The notes below the pieces were generated by a model. It did not search any database. It was given only the letters and a program-made list of their open reading frames with translations, and was not told the origin of the DNA. Source: Polyangiaceae bacterium (GTDB lineage: Bacteria; Myxococcota_A; Polyangia; Polyangiales; Polyangiaceae). From it: a stretch of 44,211 nt of DNA. The DNA lies in assembly GCA_016933275.1 (NCBI GenBank), contig JAFGBI010000101.1, forward strand, positions 1 through 44,211. The letters run 5' to 3'. Made by a program: the position numbers and the translations under genes. Of this stretch, positions 6,924 through 16,353 are shown piece after piece. Within the stretch, counting starts at the first letter, position 1. Every line of letters begins with the position of its first letter.

Positions 6924-9900
6924 GTGGATCTCTCGACCGTCACCTTCCTCGACGTCGAGGCCGATCGGGCGGGCAGGCTGCTCGAGATCGCCCTCGTCCG
7001 CGGTGACGAGGCGGCGCGGGTGCGGATCGCGGGGCGCACGGCCAAGGCGATCGGTGCGGATCTCGTGCCGTTGGCGTTGGGGATCGTCGCCGGGCACAAC
7101 CTCGCGCGGTTCGACTTGCCGTTGCTCCGCGCGGCCGGGCTCGGACCCGAGGTGGTGGGGGCGCTCGATACCTTCGTCGCGGCCATGATCGCGGATCCGA
7201 CGCGGCTCTCGTACGGGCTGCCGAAGTCCGATCCGGTCCTGAAAGGGGCTGTCCCGGATCCCGTGGCCGACGCGCGGGAGGCGCGAACGCTGCTCATCGG
7301 GCTGATCCCGACGTGGGAAGGGATCGAGCGGGAGGTCGGCGAGGCGCTCGCGTGGCTGCTCGACGTCGGGGGTAACCGGGGCCTCCGGTGGCTCTGGGAG
7401 AGGCTCCACGGCCCCGTGACCGCCCCGTCGCTGGCAGCGGCGCTCGGGGCCTTGCCGGAGTCGCTGCTCTGCCGGTGCTGCCGCGTGCGACTGCCGCAGC
7501 TCGCCGCCACGCTGGCGAACCCGGTGGAGCACGTGGGGCTCGCGCTTGCGCTGCGGTTCGTGTCGGTGGCGTCGAGGGACGGGCGCCTCGTGGGGCCGCC
7601 GGGAGCGGCGCTGGTGGCCTGGCCACGGTTCCACGAGCTCACGACTCGGCTCATGGGGCCGCTCTGCCCCGACCACCAATGCCCGCACCGGCTCGACTGC
7701 GAGGTACACCGACCGTTCGCCGAGGATGTATTGAGGGAGGTGTTCGAGCTCCCGGGTTTTCGCCCGCACCAGCGCGAGATCGTGGAGGCAGTGCTCGCCG
7801 ATCGCCGTCCGCTCGCGATCCTGCCGACGGGAGGCGGGAAATCCCTCTGCTACCAGGTACCAGCCGTGCACGGGGCGCAGCGCCTGCGCGGGCTCACGGT
7901 CGTGGTGTCACCGCTCCAAGCGCTGATGGCGGACCAGGTGCGGAGCCTCTCCGGCAGGTACACGGGGACGGCGCTCATCAACTCCTCGCTCCTACAAGAG
8001 GACCGGCGGCGGGTGCTCGCCGGCGTGCGCACGGGTCAGTACGACATCCTCTACCTCGGTCCAGAGCAGTTGCGGAATCCCTCGATCGTCCGGCTGCTCT
8101 CGCGGCGCTTGCCCTTCCTCTGGGTCGTGGACGAGGCTCATTGCATCAGCCAATGGGGTCATGGGTTCCGCACCGACTACACGTACTTGACACGTGCCAT
8201 CGCGCACATCCACGGTCCCGAGCGGCGGCCGCTCGTGGCCCTCTTCACGGCGACGGCAGGTCACGAGGTGATCGCGGACGTGAAGAGCCAGGTCGAGCGC
8301 GGCCTCGGGGTGTCCGCCGAGACGATGGACTTCGGCGGCTCTCGTTCCAACCTTGCGTACGAGGTGATCCCCGTGCGCGACGATGGCGCGAAGGAGCGCG
8401 AGCTCCTGAGCCTGCTCGCTGCCTGCCCCGATGGTGCGCGGCTCGTCTACTGCGCCACGGTGCGCGGCGTCCGCGATGTCACCGAGCGACTGCGAGCGCG
8501 CGGGATCCCCTGCGCGATGTATCACGGGCAGCTCCCCCCCAACGCGAAGCAGGCCGAGCTCGAGCGTTTCCTCGGCGGTGAGGTGGCCACCGTCGTCGCC
8601 ACCAGCGCCTTCGGCATGGGGATCGACAAGCCCGACATCCGTCTCGTGGTGCATCACGACCTCCCGGGTTCGATCGAGGACTACGTCCAGGAAACCGGCC
8701 GCGCCGGGCGTGACGGCGATCCCGCTCGCTGCGTGCTGCTGTTCGACGAGCGTGACCTCGAGACTCAGTTCTACCTCAAGACCGCCGGGCTCGTGACCGA
8801 GCGCGATGTACGAGTGGTGTTCCAGGCGCTTCGACGCCGGGCGCTTCGCCTCGCACCCGAGGATGACGGTTGGGTCGTGCTCTGGGTCAGCCCCGAGGAG
8901 CTCTTCGTGGCGGAGGAGCTAGAGAACGAGCTTGACTGGGCGCGAGAAGGCCTGCAAGGCCGCCTCAAGCTCGTTCTTTACCACCTCGAGGCCGATGGGG
9001 TGGCCGAACGCCTCGAGAACCGCACGCGCACCTTCGCTGTCCACCCGCTCGCTCCCTCGCTCGCGGCCGCCCTTGCGCTCCTGGCGCAGCCGGTCTCCCC
9101 CGCCACCGAGCGGGTGGTCAGGTACCTTTACGATCCGGCGCGTCCCCGCGAGCTGTCGATCCTAGATCTCTCGGACGAGTGTGGACTCTCGCCCGCCGAA
9201 GGGTTTCGCGAGCTCCACAAGCTGACCGAGGCCAAGGCCATCGGTCAGGATTTGCGCTTCGGGGTCACGGCTGCCCGGGGGGTGCCGCGCAGCACCGAGG
9301 AGCGGACGCGCCACCACCTCGCGGTCCTCACCGCCCTCTGCGAGCTCGATGACAGCGGGGAAGACTCTGCCGTGCTCGGCCTTCGCGCGGCCGCCTCCGA
9401 GATCGGCAGGCGGCTCCGGGCGCCGTGTCCGCCGCACGAGCTCCTCGGCGCGCTCCGAGCGCTCCGGCGGATCGGACAGGTGCGGTTGGACAAGATCGCG
9501 CCGGGTCGGTTCCGAGTCACCACCGAGGGTGGATTCGCGGTGCTGCGGCGTCGGCTCGGGGACCACCGTCGCGCGGCCGACGCGCTCCTCGCATGGGTCG
9601 ATTCACGTCTCGTCGGCCAATCGGGACGCGACCTGCGTCTCGAGCTCGACGTGCAGCGCTTCCTCGACGACCAGCGCACGCTGTTCAATCGGGTCGGCGC
9701 GGACTCGAGGACGGACCCGGCGGATGCGCTCTTCGCGGCGGTCGAGCGGGATGCGGTGGTGGAGACGTGCCTGCTGCTGCATCACCTCGAGGCCTGGCAT
9801 CTCACTGATCCCCCCGTCCTCTTCGACATTGCGCTCAAGGTTCGCGTCGATCCCCGCCGCACGGTTCGCGACCTCGATCGAAGCCGCCCGCGCCGCCAAC

Positions 9901-12125
9901 GCGAGCACGAGATCGGCCTCGTGCACCTGCTGCGCGAGTACGCTGTCTTGCCGCCGAACCGCCGCGCGAGCTACCTCGAGGACTACTTCCGATTGCCGCG
10001 CACGGAGCTGCTCGATCGTTGGTTCGCGGGACGGAGACGCGTTCTCCACCGGCCGGTCACCGCCGCGACCGAATCAGCGATCCTTGCCGGGCTCACGGAG
10101 GCCCAGGCGGTCGTGGTGGTGGCCGAGGAGCCGGCCCTGCTCGTCGTGGCTGGACCGGGCGCCGGCAAGACGCACACCATCGTGCGCCGCGTGTCCCACC
10201 TGATGCGCGCGCGGCAGGTGCGCGCAGAGGAGATCCTCGTCCTCGCGTTCAGCCGCGCCGCAGCCGCCGAGCTTCGTACGCGGCTCGTCGATGCCATCGG
10301 CGAGCGGGCGCGGCACCTCCGCGTGCGGACGTTCCACGGCCTTGCCCTCGAGCTCACGGGTGACGCTCTGGACGAGGACCGGCGGGACGCGGAGGCTTGG
10401 CTGGACACCGCCCTGGTCCGTGCCGCCGAGCTCCTCAACGACCCCGAAGGGGAACTGATGCCCGACGGTGGGCACGGGAGCGTGGTGGCAGTCGGCGAGC
10501 GTGGCGAGGCCGCGTCCAGCGGTCGTACCGCGGTCCGGGCCGCCACGGGGGACGCTGCGGGCGAGGAGCATCGTGCTCGCGTGCTCGGTGGCATCCGTCA
10601 TGTCCTGGTGGACGAGTACCAGGACCTCGATCCCGCGCAGTACGCGATGCTGACCGGCATCGTCGGGGCGCAGCGACGAGCCGCTCGCGGGAAGCGGGCC
10701 GAGGCGCTCGAGATCGAGCGCAGCGTTATGGTCGTCGGGGACGACGATCAGGCGATCTTCTCCTTCCGGAAGGCCTCGGTGGAGTTCATCCGGCGCTTCG
10801 AGGTGGAGTTCGGCGCGCGGCGACTCTGCCTCGTGGAGTCTTTTCGTTCCCACCCTCGGATCGTCGCGGCCACCAACGAGCTGATCCGGACCCTGGCGGG
10901 ACGGGTGAAGCAGGTGGAGGCGGAGCAGATCCGGGCCATCCGCCGCGGCAACGAGGCGTCGGATGCGCGTGCCGTGCGCCGTTTCGCTTACGCGGACGCG
11001 CTCGGGCTCGCCGCCCATCTGCGTCGGGTCGTCGAACGGAGCCTCGCGGCGGGGGTCGGCTCGGTCGCGGTGCTGGCGCGCGAGTGGAGCGACCTCGGGA
11101 CGGTCCGGGGACAGCTGGAAATGGCCGGGGTCGCCTTCGCTCTCGCTCACCGCGGGTTCCACCGGCCGATCCACCGTCGGTACCTCTGCGACCGAGTCCT
11201 CCGCCACCTCTGGCGGGCGCCGCGCGTCATCGAAGGCGGCGCGGTCGGCGCGCTCACCGAGCTGCTCGCCGGGTGGGGGCGCTCGGACGACCCCGCGGCC
11301 GCGGATCTCCTCGAGCTCGTCCGCGAGGTGGACGTGGAACGCGGACCCGGCGGGGGACCAGGAAGCACCTGGGCGACCATCGGCTCGCGAGAGCTCGCCG
11401 ATCGCATCCTGCTCGCCTCCCGAGAGGGGGCGCGTCAGAGCGGGAACGGTAAGGCGGATGCTCGCGTCCACCTCGGTACCTTCCACGGTGCCAAGGGTCG
11501 CGAATTCGACAAGGTCATCCTGCTTCCGGTGGTCCCCCGGAGCGGCGCCGATCTCGACGAGGAGCGACGGCTCTACTACGTGGCGATGACGCGAGCCCGT
11601 GACGAGCTCGTGCTCACCACCTGCGGTGAGCGTGGCGAGCTCGCGCTCGAGGTATCGGCCCCGAGCGAGGATCTCACGAAGTACCGCGACCGGTTGCCGA
11701 CGCGGGAGATCGCCTACTTTGACTGCGAACCCGGCGATGTCGTGCTGCACTCGGTCGAGCTCGCCCGAGCCCAGGGATTGATCTCGTCGCTGCGAGAGGG
11801 CGCCCCGCTCGAGGTGCGTGAGGAGAACGGTCGCATCGACTTCTGGCCAACACTGGACCAGATTGCGTCGGCGGTGGATCCCGCGCCGTTAGACCCGGGC
11901 GAGTCGCCCCTTGTGACAGGAACACACCGTCGACGGTACCAGGGGTTCGTGGCAACGCTCGCGACGCGCGGTCGCGCCCGGTACGCGCTCCTCCGCCGTC
12001 ACTTCGGCGTGCTGCCCATGGCGCGGGTGCACGAGGTGTACGTGCACCTACAGCGCAACCAGGAAGGGGTTGTCAAGAGCCGCGTGCTGGTGGCGATCCC
12101 GACGTTGCGGTTCGAACGCGCGTAG
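6924..12125 (+). CDS. Fusion of DEDD 3'-5' exonuclease, RecQ helicase and UvrD/Rep helicase
   Basis: 1733 residues carrying three nucleic-acid modules in one chain. (1) An N-terminal exonuclease-like fold with FLDVEAD near residue 8 and HNLARFD near 60. (2) A RecQ superfamily 2 helicase with Walker A LPTGGGKS near 303, VVDEAHCISQWGHG near 402 and QETGRAGRDG near 592. A winged-helix-like region follows. (3) A UvrD/Rep superfamily 1 helicase with GPGAGKT near 1078, VDEYQDLD near 1230, GDDDQAIFSFR, and VAMTRARDEL near 1554. All key ATPase motifs look intact. Both helicase families normally move 3'-5', so a role in DNA repair or processing of foreign DNA is likely. A GTG start is used because it places the exonuclease strand at the N-terminus; a TTG 39 bases upstream (6885) is the alternative. 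It is flanked by gene-poor DNA, with no operon partners. Confidence 0.93.
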   Translation: MDLSTVTFLDVEADRAGRLLEIALVRGDEAARVRIAGRTAKAIGADLVPLALGIVAGHNLARFDLPLLRAAGLGPEVVGALDTFVAAMIADPTRLSYGLPKSDPVLKGAVPDPVADAREARTLLIGLIPTWEGIEREVGEALAWLLDVGGNRGLRWLWERLHGPVTAPSLAAALGALPESLLCRCCRVRLPQLAATLANPVEHVGLALALRFVSVASRDGRLVGPPGAALVAWPRFHELTTRLMGPLCPDHQCPHRLDCEVHRPFAEDVLREVFELPGFRPHQREIVEAVLADRRPLAILPTGGGKSLCYQVPAVHGAQRLRGLTVVVSPLQALMADQVRSLSGRYTGTALINSSLLQEDRRRVLAGVRTGQYDILYLGPEQLRNPSIVRLLSRRLPFLWVVDEAHCISQWGHGFRTDYTYLTRAIAHIHGPERRPLVALFTATAGHEVIADVKSQVERGLGVSAETMDFGGSRSNLAYEVIPVRDDGAKERELLSLLAACPDGARLVYCATVRGVRDVTERLRARGIPCAMYHGQLPPNAKQAELERFLGGEVATVVATSAFGMGIDKPDIRLVVHHDLPGSIEDYVQETGRAGRDGDPARCVLLFDERDLETQFYLKTAGLVTERDVRVVFQALRRRALRLAPEDDGWVVLWVSPEELFVAEELENELDWAREGLQGRLKLVLYHLEADGVAERLENRTRTFAVHPLAPSLAAALALLAQPVSPATERVVRYLYDPARPRELSILDLSDECGLSPAEGFRELHKLTEAKAIGQDLRFGVTAARGVPRSTEERTRHHLAVLTALCELDDSGEDSAVLGLRAAASEIGRRLRAPCPPHELLGALRALRRIGQVRLDKIAPGRFRVTTEGGFAVLRRRLGDHRRAADALLAWVDSRLVGQSGRDLRLELDVQRFLDDQRTLFNRVGADSRTDPADALFAAVERDAVVETCLLLHHLEAWHLTDPPVLFDIALKVRVDPRRTVRDLDRSRPRRQREHEIGLVHLLREYAVLPPNRRASYLEDYFRLPRTELLDRWFAGRRRVLHRPVTAATESAILAGLTEAQAVVVVAEEPALLVVAGPGAGKTHTIVRRVSHLMRARQVRAEEILVLAFSRAAAAELRTRLVDAIGERARHLRVRTFHGLALELTGDALDEDRRDAEAWLDTALVRAAELLNDPEGELMPDGGHGSVVAVGERGEAASSGRTAVRAATGDAAGEEHRARVLGGIRHVLVDEYQDLDPAQYAMLTGIVGAQRRAARGKRAEALEIERSVMVVGDDDQAIFSFRKASVEFIRRFEVEFGARRLCLVESFRSHPRIVAATNELIRTLAGRVKQVEAEQIRAIRRGNEASDARAVRRFAYADALGLAAHLRRVVERSLAAGVGSVAVLAREWSDLGTVRGQLEMAGVAFALAHRGFHRPIHRRYLCDRVLRHLWRAPRVIEGGAVGALTELLAGWGRSDDPAAADLLELVREVDVERGPGGGPGSTWATIGSRELADRILLASREGARQSGNGKADARVHLGTFHGAKGREFDKVILLPVVPRSGADLDEERRLYYVAMTRARDELVLTTCGERGELALEVSAPSEDLTKYRDRLPTREIAYFDCEPGDVVLHSVELARAQGLISSLREGAPLEVREENGRIDFWPTLDQIASAVDPAPLDPGESPLVTGTHRRRYQGFVATLATRGRARYALLRRHFGVLPMARVHEVYVHLQRNQEGVVKSRVLVAIPTLRFERA

Positions 12126-12348
12126 GTGGAGGAAGAACGGGCGGCTACCGCACGGTCGCCTCCCGTGTCCAACATGGTCGCTGACAGGTAGTCCCCCGGA
12201 GCTGGCGGACACAGAACCAAACAGGCCATCAGTGGTCAGCGGTCAGGCAAGACGCACGGGAGCTGGATGCTGGCGGCTGATGGCCGACCGCAACGGAAGC
12301 CCGGAGAAGCGCCCTCCCAGATTCGGTCGAGATCGTGCCGCCGGAAGA
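12126..12348. other. Gene-free stretch after the helicase fusion
   Basis: No coding frame. A small block near 12228-12246 (CAGTGGTCAGCGGTCAGG) resembles the heptamer repeat family seen at 12601. No terminator was identified. Confidence 0.35.
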
Positions 12349-12465
12349 CTACTTGCTATTGCAGGACCACACGACCACCTTGCAGGAGCCGGCGCCCTTC
12401 GAGAGGCAGTTGGCCTTGGCAGCGCCTTCGGCCGCGGCGCGGGTGCTACCGGTCTTCGCGCTCAT
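12349..12465 (-). pseudogene. Fragment resembling the C-terminus of a DUF4189-type protein
   Basis: A 38-codon minus-strand frame encoding STRAAAEGAAKANCLSKGAG, then SCKVVVWSCNSK and a stop. The pattern 'T/SR-x-x-A-E-x-A-A-x-x-x-C ... C-K-V-V-V-W' matches the end of the small secreted DUF4189 domain, whose cysteines form disulphides. The N-terminal part and signal peptide are missing, so it is treated as a remnant. It may instead be a very short real gene starting at the ATG. Confidence 0.35.
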
Positions 12466-12600
12466 CACCTCTTTGCGGGGTCCCCCATCGATGGGGCGAA
12501 ACGGGATCGTGAGTCGCTCGGCCCATCCATGCCGAGTTGGCCGCGGGTCGAGGTGCTCGCTGGTCCGTCTCCACCTAGTCAGGGTCTCCACGTTCTACCT

Positions 12601-12663
12601 GACCACCGACCACCAACCACGGACCACGGACCACGGACCACCGACCGCCGACCACCGACCACC
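12601..12663. repeat. Heptamer tandem repeat, nine units of GACCACC/GACCACG type
   Basis: Sixty-three bases keep a strict 7-base period. The units are GACCACC twice, AACCACG, GACCACG twice, GACCACC, GACCGCC and GACCACC twice. Because seven is not a multiple of three, it reads as repeated W-S-V-V or T-T-D peptides in false frames. Such short heptamer repeats are known as non-coding elements in other bacteria with large genomes. It lies in a gene-free region. Confidence 0.8.
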
Positions 12664-13215
12664 GATGGTCTGTTCGGCTCCGGCTCCGCCGGGTTAGGTC
12701 CGCAGCGGCCGGGAATTGCTGACCCGGTTGCAGGGCCGGTAGGTCTGGAGGCCCTCCTCGCCGACCTTCCTCGATTCCGTTTCTCTGTCGCGGTGCGGGG
12801 TGGGAGCGGCCCGCCCGCTGCGTTCGCCGACCCAATGGGAGGAAGGTGTCGTCACGCCGAGCCGTCACACTTTCTGCGCCGATTTCCGAACCACTCCAGG
12901 CGGAGCGTCCGTGGGGGCGGGCAGATTTATGAAGGATGTCGGAGCCTTGTATCCAGGTCTTGCGGACGGGGCACCTTGTCACCTAAGACCCTTCCTCGCT
13001 CCGGCAACGTGGAACGAGGGTGACCATCGTGGAACCAAGCCTGGGGGCAGGCGGTTTCGCTCGCGCGCGCGGTTGGACAATTCGCATCAAGATGCAAGAG
13101 GATCCACCCTGACGCTGTGATCAGTTTCGAGCCGGGGGGGATTGGACAGTGGACTATGTCGGCAAATGGGCTAGTCCATCGAGACGGGCAGGCGCTGTGA
13201 GTTGCGTCCTCGGCA
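12664..13215. other. Gene-free stretch upstream of the GH30-like gene
   Basis: About 550 bases with no frame that looks like protein. No hairpin terminator or RNA gene was recognised. Promoter elements for the downstream lipoprotein gene presumably lie near its end but cannot be singled out. Confidence 0.35.
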
Positions 13216-15132
13216 ATGGAGTCGGTTGATATTGCGAGGTTGACTGTGGCGATCCGACGAACCTGTGTTGCTCCCATACTTGTGTCTGCGTTGCTTGTCG
13301 TTGCGGGGTGTGGCGACAAGGGCGATGAGGAGACGAACGACAACGTGGGCGGCATGCTCACGGGTGGTGCTCCGACGACCGGCGGTGCTACCTCGGGCGG
13401 TACGGTCGGCAGCGGCGGCCTGGGCGGGCAGACCACGGGTGGAGCGCTCACTGGTGGCGCTGGACCCACCGGGGGAACTGGCGGGTCCAGGCCCACCGGC
13501 GGCACGGGGGCGGCGACGGGTGGGGTCGGCCCAACGGGCGGCACCGGTGGGACCTTGCCCACGGGCGGCACGGGTGGACTCGGTGGGGTCACGACCGGCG
13601 GCACGGGCGGCACGGGCGCCGGGCCCTCGGGTGGCGTGGGCGCCGGGCCCTCGGGTGGCGTGGGCGCCAGTCCAACCGGTGGAGGTGGGGCCGGGACGGG
13701 TGGCGACGCCACGGGTGGTGATGCCATGGGTGGCCAGGCCGGTGCAGGCACGGGTGGTGATCAGGCCACCGGCGGTGTGTCCCCGACCGACGTAACGGTG
13801 CAGCTTACCAATACCCGGCAGACCATCCAGGGGTTTGGCATCAACAGCGCACTGATGCCGGGCGGCAAGGCCTTCCCGGTCAACGAGATGTTCAGCACCA
13901 CCGGAGCCAATGGAATCGGCTTTTCCATCCTGCGTGTCGGCATGAACACCGATGGAAGCCTCACCGGGCAGGGCATCTCCGAGGCGAGGGCCGCAGGTGC
14001 GAAGATCATCGGGTCTTGTTGGAGCGCGCCCGCGGAATGCAAGAGCAATGGCAGCACCCAAAATGGTGGGTACTTGCTCGAGAGTTGCTACGAATCATGG
14101 TCGACGACGATCGCCAATTTCGCGCAGCAGCAGAACCTTTACGCGATGTCGATCGCGAACGAGTCTGATTTTGCGTCCTGTCCAGGCAACCCGGTGTGTA
14201 CGGACGCGTACGATACGATGACGTACACCGCCAAGCAGATGGTGGCTTGGGTCAAGGTGGCGGGACCGAAGCTCAAGGCCAAGGGGATCAAGGTCATCGC
14301 GCCCGAGGCGTCGGAGTGGATCCACGTCTGGGGCAACGCATCGGGCACAGGCTCGATAGTCTCCAGCCATCCGGACAGCTCGGATCCGCATGACTGTGGG
14401 TGCTTTGCGGATGCGCCGACCAATGACGGTTGCGCTCAGCATTGCCTCGACGGGGATGGTTACGACTACGGCCATTGGCTCTGGGAGGATCAGACCGCTT
14501 GGAGCGCTTTCGACATCCTCGGGGTGCACGAGTATGACTCGCAGGTTGCGTTCCCCTGGCCGGCCGACGTCAACGGCGGCGTGAGAGACAGGGAGATCTG
14601 GCAGACCGAAATGTCCGGAGTGATGCACTGGCCGGAACAGGGGCCGTCGACGGACATCAACAACGGTGTCGCGGTCGCGGAGTGGATCCACTCGGCGCTC
14701 ACGGTCGGCGAGGCTTCGGCCTGGCTCTATTGGTGGTACGAAGCCTACTACCAAAACGACAACGAAGGACTGGCCCTGGTTCAGAACAGCTCGACCATCG
14801 CCAAGCGCTACTTCACGATGGGAAACTACAGCAAGTTCGTGCGCCCAGGCTTCGTCGCGGTGGACGTCACGGGACCGGTGCCCAACGACGTTCTGCTCTC
14901 GGCCTACAAGAGTGACGAAGGCGCCGTCGTGGTCGTGGCCATCAACAAGGGTGGCGCGGCCGCCGAAGTACCGATCACCATCGCTGGCGGGACCGCGCCC
15001 ACCTCGATGACTCCGTGGGTGACGTCCGCGCAGGACAACCTGGTTTCCAAGTCCGCGGTCACGGTGACGGGCGGCACCTTCACTGCTTCGCTCCCCAGCA
15101 AGACCGTCACGACCTTCGTCAGCGGCAGCTAG
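13216..15132 (+). CDS. Lipoprotein glycoside hydrolase, GH30-like
   Basis: 638 residues. The signal peptide ends in VVAGC (Cys32). A Gly/Thr-rich linker of GGTGG-type units runs to about residue 190, followed by a GH30-like TIM barrel and beta domain. The barrel begins with TRQTIQGFGINSALMPGG. The likely acid/base is Glu316 in SIANESDF and the likely nucleophile is Glu465 in IWQTEMSG, both at positions expected for this clan. GH30 enzymes cut beta-linked polysaccharides such as xylans, galactans or glucans; which one is not clear. The C-terminal beta region ends in SLPSKTVTTFVS, as in related enzymes. The linker probably holds the enzyme on the cell surface. The ATG start fits the signal peptide. 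No operon neighbours. Confidence 0.88.
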   Translation: MESVDIARLTVAIRRTCVAPILVSALLVVAGCGDKGDEETNDNVGGMLTGGAPTTGGATSGGTVGSGGLGGQTTGGALTGGAGPTGGTGGSRPTGGTGAATGGVGPTGGTGGTLPTGGTGGLGGVTTGGTGGTGAGPSGGVGAGPSGGVGASPTGGGGAGTGGDATGGDAMGGQAGAGTGGDQATGGVSPTDVTVQLTNTRQTIQGFGINSALMPGGKAFPVNEMFSTTGANGIGFSILRVGMNTDGSLTGQGISEARAAGAKIIGSCWSAPAECKSNGSTQNGGYLLESCYESWSTTIANFAQQQNLYAMSIANESDFASCPGNPVCTDAYDTMTYTAKQMVAWVKVAGPKLKAKGIKVIAPEASEWIHVWGNASGTGSIVSSHPDSSDPHDCGCFADAPTNDGCAQHCLDGDGYDYGHWLWEDQTAWSAFDILGVHEYDSQVAFPWPADVNGGVRDREIWQTEMSGVMHWPEQGPSTDINNGVAVAEWIHSALTVGEASAWLYWWYEAYYQNDNEGLALVQNSSTIAKRYFTMGNYSKFVRPGFVAVDVTGPVPNDVLLSAYKSDEGAVVVVAINKGGAAAEVPITIAGGTAPTSMTPWVTSAQDNLVSKSAVTVTGGTFTASLPSKTVTTFVSGS

Positions 15133-15182
15133 CCTCGGCACCCGCACCCGGAACGCTGACTGCGAGGGCCATCCATCACCAC

Positions 15183-15294
15183 CGGGAGCGGGTGGAGCGT
15201 CTCGCACACTGCCAAGCGCGGTGGCGCGACCGCGTGCCGCTATCTGGTCCCCGTCCGGGAGCGGGTGGGGCGTCTCGCACACCGCTGAGCGCGT
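15183..15294 (+). repeat. Two direct repeats of about 38 bp, 73 bases apart
   Basis: CGGGAGCGGGTGGAGCGTCT and its following bases up to AAGCGCG (from 15183) recur from 15256 with four substitutions. The copies sit just downstream of the GH30-like gene and before a small open frame. No coding or structural role is apparent. Confidence 0.65.
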
Positions 15295-15312
15295 GGCATC
15301 GCCGTTCGGAGG

Positions 15313-15618
15313 GTGTCGCCGGCGGGGGTCAACGTGTTGCGCGCCGCGGACGCCCCCGCGCTGGCGGCTGCGGCCGCCAACGTCGGAGCGAAGCTCGCGC
15401 CGACCAAGGGGACCGTCGCGCCCCGGTCGTTCGTTGTGGACTGGGTAGAACGTCGCAACATCCAGCTCGAGCGCTGCGGTCGGTGCTACGCGGCCGAGCT
15501 CCCAAGGGGTCCGTCCAACCCGGAGCTGCGCCACGACTGGCCTTTGGGGGACACCACCGGCCGGGGGGCGAGGTCACCCGCCGAGATCACCGCGGTTTGT
15601 CTGGCTTGCGCCCGCTGA
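15313..15618 (+). CDS. Small protein with two CxxC pairs, unknown function
   Basis: 101 residues from GTG, or 94 from the GTG at 15334, which has a better-placed G-rich leader. An Ala-rich N-terminus is followed by a protein-like segment FVVDWVERRNIQLERCGRCY and a second pair CLACAR at the very end. Two CxxC pairs suggest a small zinc ribbon. The 3' end overlaps the convergent GT2 gene by about 30 bases. Not recognised. It may be a genuine small gene or the end of a larger lost one. Confidence 0.45.
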   Translation: MSPAGVNVLRAADAPALAAAAANVGAKLAPTKGTVAPRSFVVDWVERRNIQLERCGRCYAAELPRGPSNPELRHDWPLGDTTGRGARSPAEITAVCLACAR

Positions 15619-16348
15619 TCGCGCCGAAACGCAGTCGCCACATCATGACGATGGCTTCCGCGAAGATGGCGGACGACATCTTGCTTTGGCCCACGCGGCG
15701 GTCCAGAAAAAGGATCGGCACCTCGACCACGCGGAGTCCGGCGCGGAGGGCGCGGTAGGTGGTTTCGACCTGGAACGAGTAGCCGTTCGAGCGGACGCTC
15801 CGGAGGTCGATGGCCTCGAGGGCCTGCCGGGTATACCCCTTGTAGCCCGTGGTGAGGTCCCGGACGCCTACCCCGAGGATCAGGCGGGCATAGAGGGATC
15901 CGCCGCGGCTCACGAAATGCCGCAGCGGTCCCCAACCCTCGACGCCGCCACCCGGGATGTTGCGGGATCCGACGACGACATCCGCTCCGCTGGTGAAGGC
16001 CTCGAGGAACGAAGGGAGGCAGGCGGGGTCGTGGGAGAGATCCGCGTCCATCTCGACGTAGTACCGGTACGAGCCGTTCAGGTGGGCCGTGAAGGCCTCG
16101 ATGTAGGCGGTGCCAATGCCGAGCTTGGCTCGCCGGTGGATCACCCGCACGCGCGGGTCACGGGCCGCGATCGTCTCCACGACCTCGCCCGTACCGTCCG
16201 GCGAAGCGTCGTCGACGACGCAGACGTGAGCGCGGGGGACCACGCCGAAGACGGCTTCGAGGAGGCGCTGGATGGTCTCCCGTTCGTTGTAGGTCGGGGT
16301 GACGATGAGCAGTCCTTCGCCGTCCGACCCCCGAGCTTGCTGCCCCAC
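15587..16348 (-). CDS. GT2 glycosyltransferase, polyprenol monophosphomannose synthase-like (Dpm1 type)
   Basis: 253 residues, one soluble GT-A domain. VTPTYNERETIQRLL near the N-terminus, VVDDASPDGTG and the metal site EMDADLSHDP identify the Dpm1 subfamily. The conserved RNIPGGG and LTTGYKGYTRQAL motifs follow, and GQSKMSS lies near the C-terminus. These enzymes transfer a hexose from its nucleotide to polyprenyl phosphate on the cytoplasmic face, making the donor used by GT-C enzymes such as the one at 1616-3292. There is no C-terminal membrane domain, as in the soluble Dpm1 forms. GTG is taken as start, with an AAGGA 8 bases upstream; TTG three bases earlier is possible. It lies 27 bases after the transaldolase gene. 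Confidence 0.9.
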   Translation of the reverse strand: MGQQARGSDGEGLLIVTPTYNERETIQRLLEAVFGVVPRAHVCVVDDASPDGTGEVVETIAARDPRVRVIHRRAKLGIGTAYIEAFTAHLNGSYRYYVEMDADLSHDPACLPSFLEAFTSGADVVVGSRNIPGGGVEGWGPLRHFVSRGGSLYARLILGVGVRDLTTGYKGYTRQALEAIDLRSVRSNGYSFQVETTYRALRAGLRVVEVPILFLDRRVGQSKMSSAIFAEAIVMMWRLRFGAISGRKPDKPR

Positions 16349-16353
16349 CAATT

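Noticed and set aside
6651..7871. Long minus-strand frame opposite the start of the helicase fusion
   Set aside because: Composition (Arg/Glu/Pro/His) and exact antisense position to the exonuclease-RecQ coding region mark it as a shadow.
10074..11750. 558-codon minus-strand frame opposite the UvrD part
   Set aside because: Antisense to conserved helicase motifs, with no family and no start context.
12170..12220. Possible insertion-sequence end (segment with GCTGACAGGTAGTCCCCC)
   Set aside because: It has a familiar look, but no transposase frame, terminal inverted repeat or target duplication could be found.
12927..13751. Pro/Val-rich minus-strand frame resembling a cell-wall protein
   Set aside because: It is the antisense of the Gly/Thr-rich linker of the GH30-like lipoprotein; such linkers always give Pro/Val-rich antisense frames.
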